From Bacillota bacterium (GTDB lineage: Bacteria > Bacillota > Clostridia > Christensenellales > Aristaeellaceae), in contig JAEYRW010000035.1 of assembly GCA_023435435.1 (NCBI GenBank), forward strand, positions 1-23,754: DNA of 23,754 nt, in the 5' to 3' direction. A program made the translations under genes and the position numbers. Positions 21,590 to 23,754 of this stretch are shown one piece after another (position 1 is the first letter of the stretch; each line of letters starts with the position of its first letter). A model generated the notes under the pieces. The model was not told where the DNA came from. It did not search any database and was given only the letters and a program-made list of their open reading frames with translations.

Positions 21590-22969
21590 TCACAGCTTTC
21601 TGAAGTCCGCGACCCGATGGAACGTGATGAAATTCGCGTCGTGGAAGTTGCGCGCGCCGTTCCAGGCCGTGCGCGAAAGGCAGACGAGGTCGTCCCCGTC
21701 GAAAGCAAAGTCCGGATATTGGAACCCGACCTTTGCCGGGTCGGCCTCCCTGTGGTCGACGAGCCGCGCGCACACCCGCCAAAGATTCAGATCGGTGGAC
21801 GTGATGAGGGAGAGCACGTTGCGCGCCGTCGGCCTTTCCGCATCGACGATTTCGCTCACCAGCGCCCAGTAGTTCCCGGAGACGGGGTCGCGCCGCAGCT
21901 GGAATTTGGAATTGCTTCCGCCGGGCATGTCCGCGAACCGCTCGAATTTCAGGCGCGCCTCCGGCTCTTCCGCATCCCCGCGCAGCACCAGCGCCCGGTC
22001 GCAGGCGGGCGTCGCGCCGCCGCAATTGTAGCGGAGCACGTTGAGAATCCCTCCGTCCGGGGCGGGAACGGCGTTCCCTTCGATGGCGCCCCCGGTCGTC
22101 CCGACAGACCCGCCGGGCCACCCCGGATCGGGCTGCAAAAACGGCGTCAGCACCCAACTTTCGGGGCGCAGGAGGTCGGCGCTCTCGTCCGCCGAAAGAA
22201 GCGCGTTGGCGTGCCCGCCGCGCTTCCACGATCCATAGTCGATGCCCGACCAGAGCCGTCCCGCGTGCCGGATCACGGGCATGGGCGCCTTGTGAAGCCC
22301 CGCGTCCGCCATTCCGCCGCCGGGAAACAGCCGGACGGGCGGTTTCCACGTCGCGCCTTCGTCCAGAGAATATCCGATGAGCAGATCGCCGTACTCCGAC
22401 GCCGTGGCCAGCATGTACACCGCCCCGTCGTGCCAAAACAGCGAGCCCCAGTAGCAGGGCATCAGCTCGCAAAGGTAGTCCCACGCAGCCCCGCCATCGT
22501 CTGATTTGAACAGGATCGTGAGGTTCTGCGGTCCGCCCGGGGCGTACACGTCCATGGACGCCAGAATGCGCCCGGACGGCAGACGCAAAATCGAGGGCGA
22601 GCAAAGCGCGCGCCCGGAGCACGCATAAACCGGATCGTCCGGGTGGAGATAATTGACCACGGTGCCAGGCGCGGCTCCGGCCCGCGCCAGCCGGATGTCG
22701 CTCCGCGCGGATCCGTCCGCCCGGGCAACGTAAAACGCGTAGTCCTCTCCGTCCGAAAGACCGTCCACGGTTCGCCCGCCGGGCCGCCAGTCCCCGGCGC
22801 CGCGCGGCCGGAAAAACACCTCGTGCGGGCCGGAATATCCGTCGTCGATCCAGTCGATATCGATTTTACCCGGACCGGGCGCGACCCGGCAGATGAAGGG
22901 CGCGCTTTGCCGTGCCTCGTCGTCCAGCCGCGCGTACGGCCGCGCGTCCCACCGCGCGATTCCTCGCAT
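21590..22969 (-). CDS. Sialidase-fold (BNR/Asp-box) protein
   Basis: A 459-aa protein, apparently cytoplasmic since no signal peptide is seen. Two Asp-box-like motifs, SDDGGAAW and SLDEGATW, and repeated blades such as LCSPSILRLPSGRILASMD and CYWGSLFWHDGAVYML indicate a six-bladed propeller of the sialidase superfamily. The triad of arginines of true sialidases cannot be confirmed by eye, so a glycoside hydrolase or lyase with another substrate is equally possible. The ATG at 22969 (MRGIARWDARPYARL) has GAGGTG 6 bases upstream. A longer reading to 23065 would run across its own promoter. First gene of an operon with the transglutaminase-like and 72-aa genes. Confidence 0.78.
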   Translation of the reverse strand: MRGIARWDARPYARLDDEARQSAPFICRVAPGPGKIDIDWIDDGYSGPHEVFFRPRGAGDWRPGGRTVDGLSDGEDYAFYVARADGSARSDIRLARAGAAPGTVVNYLHPDDPVYACSGRALCSPSILRLPSGRILASMDVYAPGGPQNLTILFKSDDGGAAWDYLCELMPCYWGSLFWHDGAVYMLATASEYGDLLIGYSLDEGATWKPPVRLFPGGGMADAGLHKAPMPVIRHAGRLWSGIDYGSWKRGGHANALLSADESADLLRPESWVLTPFLQPDPGWPGGSVGTTGGAIEGNAVPAPDGGILNVLRYNCGGATPACDRALVLRGDAEEPEARLKFERFADMPGGSNSKFQLRRDPVSGNYWALVSEIVDAERPTARNVLSLITSTDLNLWRVCARLVDHREADPAKVGFQYPDFAFDGDDLVCLSRTAWNGARNFHDANFITFHRVADFRKL

Positions 22970-22987
22970 GCGAATCACCTCGCAGCC

Positions 22988-23016
22988 ATTGTACCATTCG
23001 ACGCGCCCCGTTTCAA
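22988..23016 (-). promoter_or_regulatory. Promoter of the sialidase-fold operon
   Basis: On the minus strand, TTGAAA (23016-23011), a 17-base spacer and TACAAT (22993-22988). The predicted start near 22981 leaves only ~12 bases of leader, just enough for the GAGGTG ribosome binding site at 22981-22976. Confidence 0.65.
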
Positions 23017-23018
23017 CG

Positions 23019-23037
23019 GGCGCAAAAATTTTGCGCC
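23019..23037. promoter_or_regulatory. Perfect palindrome between divergent promoters
   Basis: GGCGCAAAAATTTTGCGCC is an inverted repeat with 9-bp arms around one base. It abuts the -35 box of the sialidase-fold promoter and lies 11 bases before the -35 box of the DtxR-family gene, a typical place for an operator controlling both. The binding protein is unknown. Confidence 0.5.
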
Positions 23038-23047
23038 GGGTGCGCCG

Positions 23048-23076
23048 TTGCAAAACATCCTTCAAAGTGGTATATT
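23048..23076 (+). promoter_or_regulatory. Promoter of the DtxR-family regulator
   Basis: TTGCAA at 23048-23053, a 17-base spacer and TATATT at 23071-23076, giving a leader of about 26 bases before the ATG at 23109. Confidence 0.6.
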
Positions 23077-23108
23077 AAGATAAACATAAAAATATGGAGG
23101 CGGAGCAT

Positions 23109-23483
23109 ATGAGCGTTTCGGAAGCGATGGAAAACTATCTCGAAACCATCCTTATCCTCGCGCGCAAACAGCCGGAGGTGCACGCCGCCGACATCTGCGC
23201 CTATCTCGACTATTCCCGGCCCACAGTTTCCGTGGTGGTGCGGCAATTGCGCGACCAGGGGTATCTGGACATCAATCCCGAAAACCACATCACGCTGACG
23301 GACGCGGGGCGTGAAATCGCCGAGCGCATGTACGAGCGCCACAATCTTCTGGCCGAGATGCTCATGTCCATCGGCGTCTCGGAAAAAACGGCGTTCCGGG
23401 ATGCCTGTAAGATCGAGCACGACCTGAGCAAGGAAACCTTCGACGCCATCCGCGCCCAATACCGCGCGCGCGAGGCCCGATAG
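23109..23483 (+). CDS. DtxR/MntR-family metal-dependent transcriptional regulator
   Basis: A 124-aa short-form regulator without the SH3-like third domain. The winged helix (residues ~5-65) has YSRPTVSVVVRQLRDQGYL as recognition region. The dimerisation/metal domain has H78 (ERHNLL) and C100, E103, H104 in ACKIEHDLS. The Cys is as in iron-type DtxR (MntR has Glu there), while Asn9 replaces both the DtxR Met and the MntR Asp, so Fe versus Mn preference is open. The ATG at 23109 has GGAGG upstream and gives the family-typical N-terminus. It is divergent from the sialidase-fold operon; no metal transporter lies beside it within the window. Confidence 0.88.
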   Translation: MSVSEAMENYLETILILARKQPEVHAADICAYLDYSRPTVSVVVRQLRDQGYLDINPENHITLTDAGREIAERMYERHNLLAEMLMSIGVSEKTAFRDACKIEHDLSKETFDAIRAQYRAREAR

Positions 23484-23754
23484 AATACCCGCGCCGCGGG
23501 GCCCTTTGGGGGGGCCGCGGCTCAGCATGTCGACTTTGTCGACACGCTGTCCAAAAATGCAATCTTGCATTTTGGGGAATTCAGGATTTCTTGTGCCGCT
23601 TCGCGCCACGGCCAGAAATCTTGCAAGGTAGCGCCCACTTGGGGCGCTCCTCGGCGGCGTACACGCCGCCGCCTGCGGATTGTAGATGAAGGGGCCATGG
23701 CCCCTTCATGCGTCCCCAGGTTGGAGTAACGGATTTGTCAACGGTCTCCGCCGC
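23484..23754. repeat. Gene-free tail with a chain of hairpins
   Basis: No gene is supported. Successive inverted repeats: a GC-rich one at about 23492-23519 just past the regulator stop; 23523-23549 (GTCGAC arms around TTT, 11 of 12 pairs); 23551-23575 (CCAAAAATGCAA with TTGCATTTTGG); 23630-23648 (AGCGCCC with GGGCGCT); 23652-23671 (CGGCGGCGT with ACGCCGCCG around two bases); and 23686-23709, a perfect 24-base palindrome centred on CCATGG. Only the first is placed to terminate the regulator transcript, and it lacks a T-run. The density is well above that of other gaps here, apart from 18901-19023. Confidence 0.6.

Noticed and set aside
1..23754. CRISPR arrays, tRNA/rRNA genes, insertion sequences, prophage
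   Set aside because: No regularly spaced direct repeats, no cloverleaf-like or rRNA-like sequence and no transposase or integrase gene found by reading both strands.

Overview
The window looks like chromosomal DNA of a high-GC, strictly anaerobic member of the Clostridia (Bacillota). This rests on GGAGG-type ribosome binding sites, sigma-A promoters of the TTGACA-N17/18-TATAAT kind, two Rex redox repressors, a sensory-type [FeFe]-hydrogenase and an Flx/Hdr electron-bifurcation gene set. I cannot name the genus. There is no rRNA, tRNA, CRISPR array, transposase or phage gene.

Region 1 (114-16195, all minus strand) is one long, tightly packed gene train. In transcription order it holds rex1, an LDH-scaffold malate dehydrogenase, fumarase C, hdrB, hdrC, hdrA, flxD (mvhD-like), flxC, flxB, flxA, a 2Fe-2S/4Fe-4S fumarate-reductase-type subunit, its FAD flavoprotein, an AspT-family carboxylate transporter, a thioredoxin-like 2Fe-2S protein, a PAS-containing sensory [FeFe]-hydrogenase and a SpoIIE/PP2C phosphatase. 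Several junctions are ATGA or GTG/TAA overlaps, which suggests translational coupling. Read together, it encodes oxaloacetate -> malate -> fumarate -> succinate, an NADH-oxidising FlxABCD-HdrABC complex that could feed a soluble fumarate reductase, a candidate dicarboxylate exporter, and a redox or H2-sensing output module. This is the main candidate for a little-described system: a flavin-based electron-bifurcating fumarate reductase that conserves energy as reduced ferredoxin without a membrane quinone pool.

Region 2 (16196-18840) is regulatory. A peptide-deformylase-like gene on the plus strand is followed by a convergent rex2-lysR operon on the minus strand. The two rex genes share an unusual palindrome (TTCGATAT-N4-ATATCGAA type) in their upstream regions. 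In rex2 it lies exactly on the -10 box of a consensus promoter, which points to autoregulation.

Region 3 (18852-20690) starts with a palindrome-rich non-coding stretch, then a consensus promoter, a structured ~210-nt leader, a CorC/HlyC-type (CNNM-like) membrane protein gene and a strong intrinsic terminator.

Region 4 (20722-23754) holds a three-gene minus-strand operon (sialidase-fold protein, transglutaminase-like protein, 72-aa conserved-looking protein). It is divergent from a DtxR/MntR-family metalloregulator, and the window ends in a chain of hairpins with no gene.
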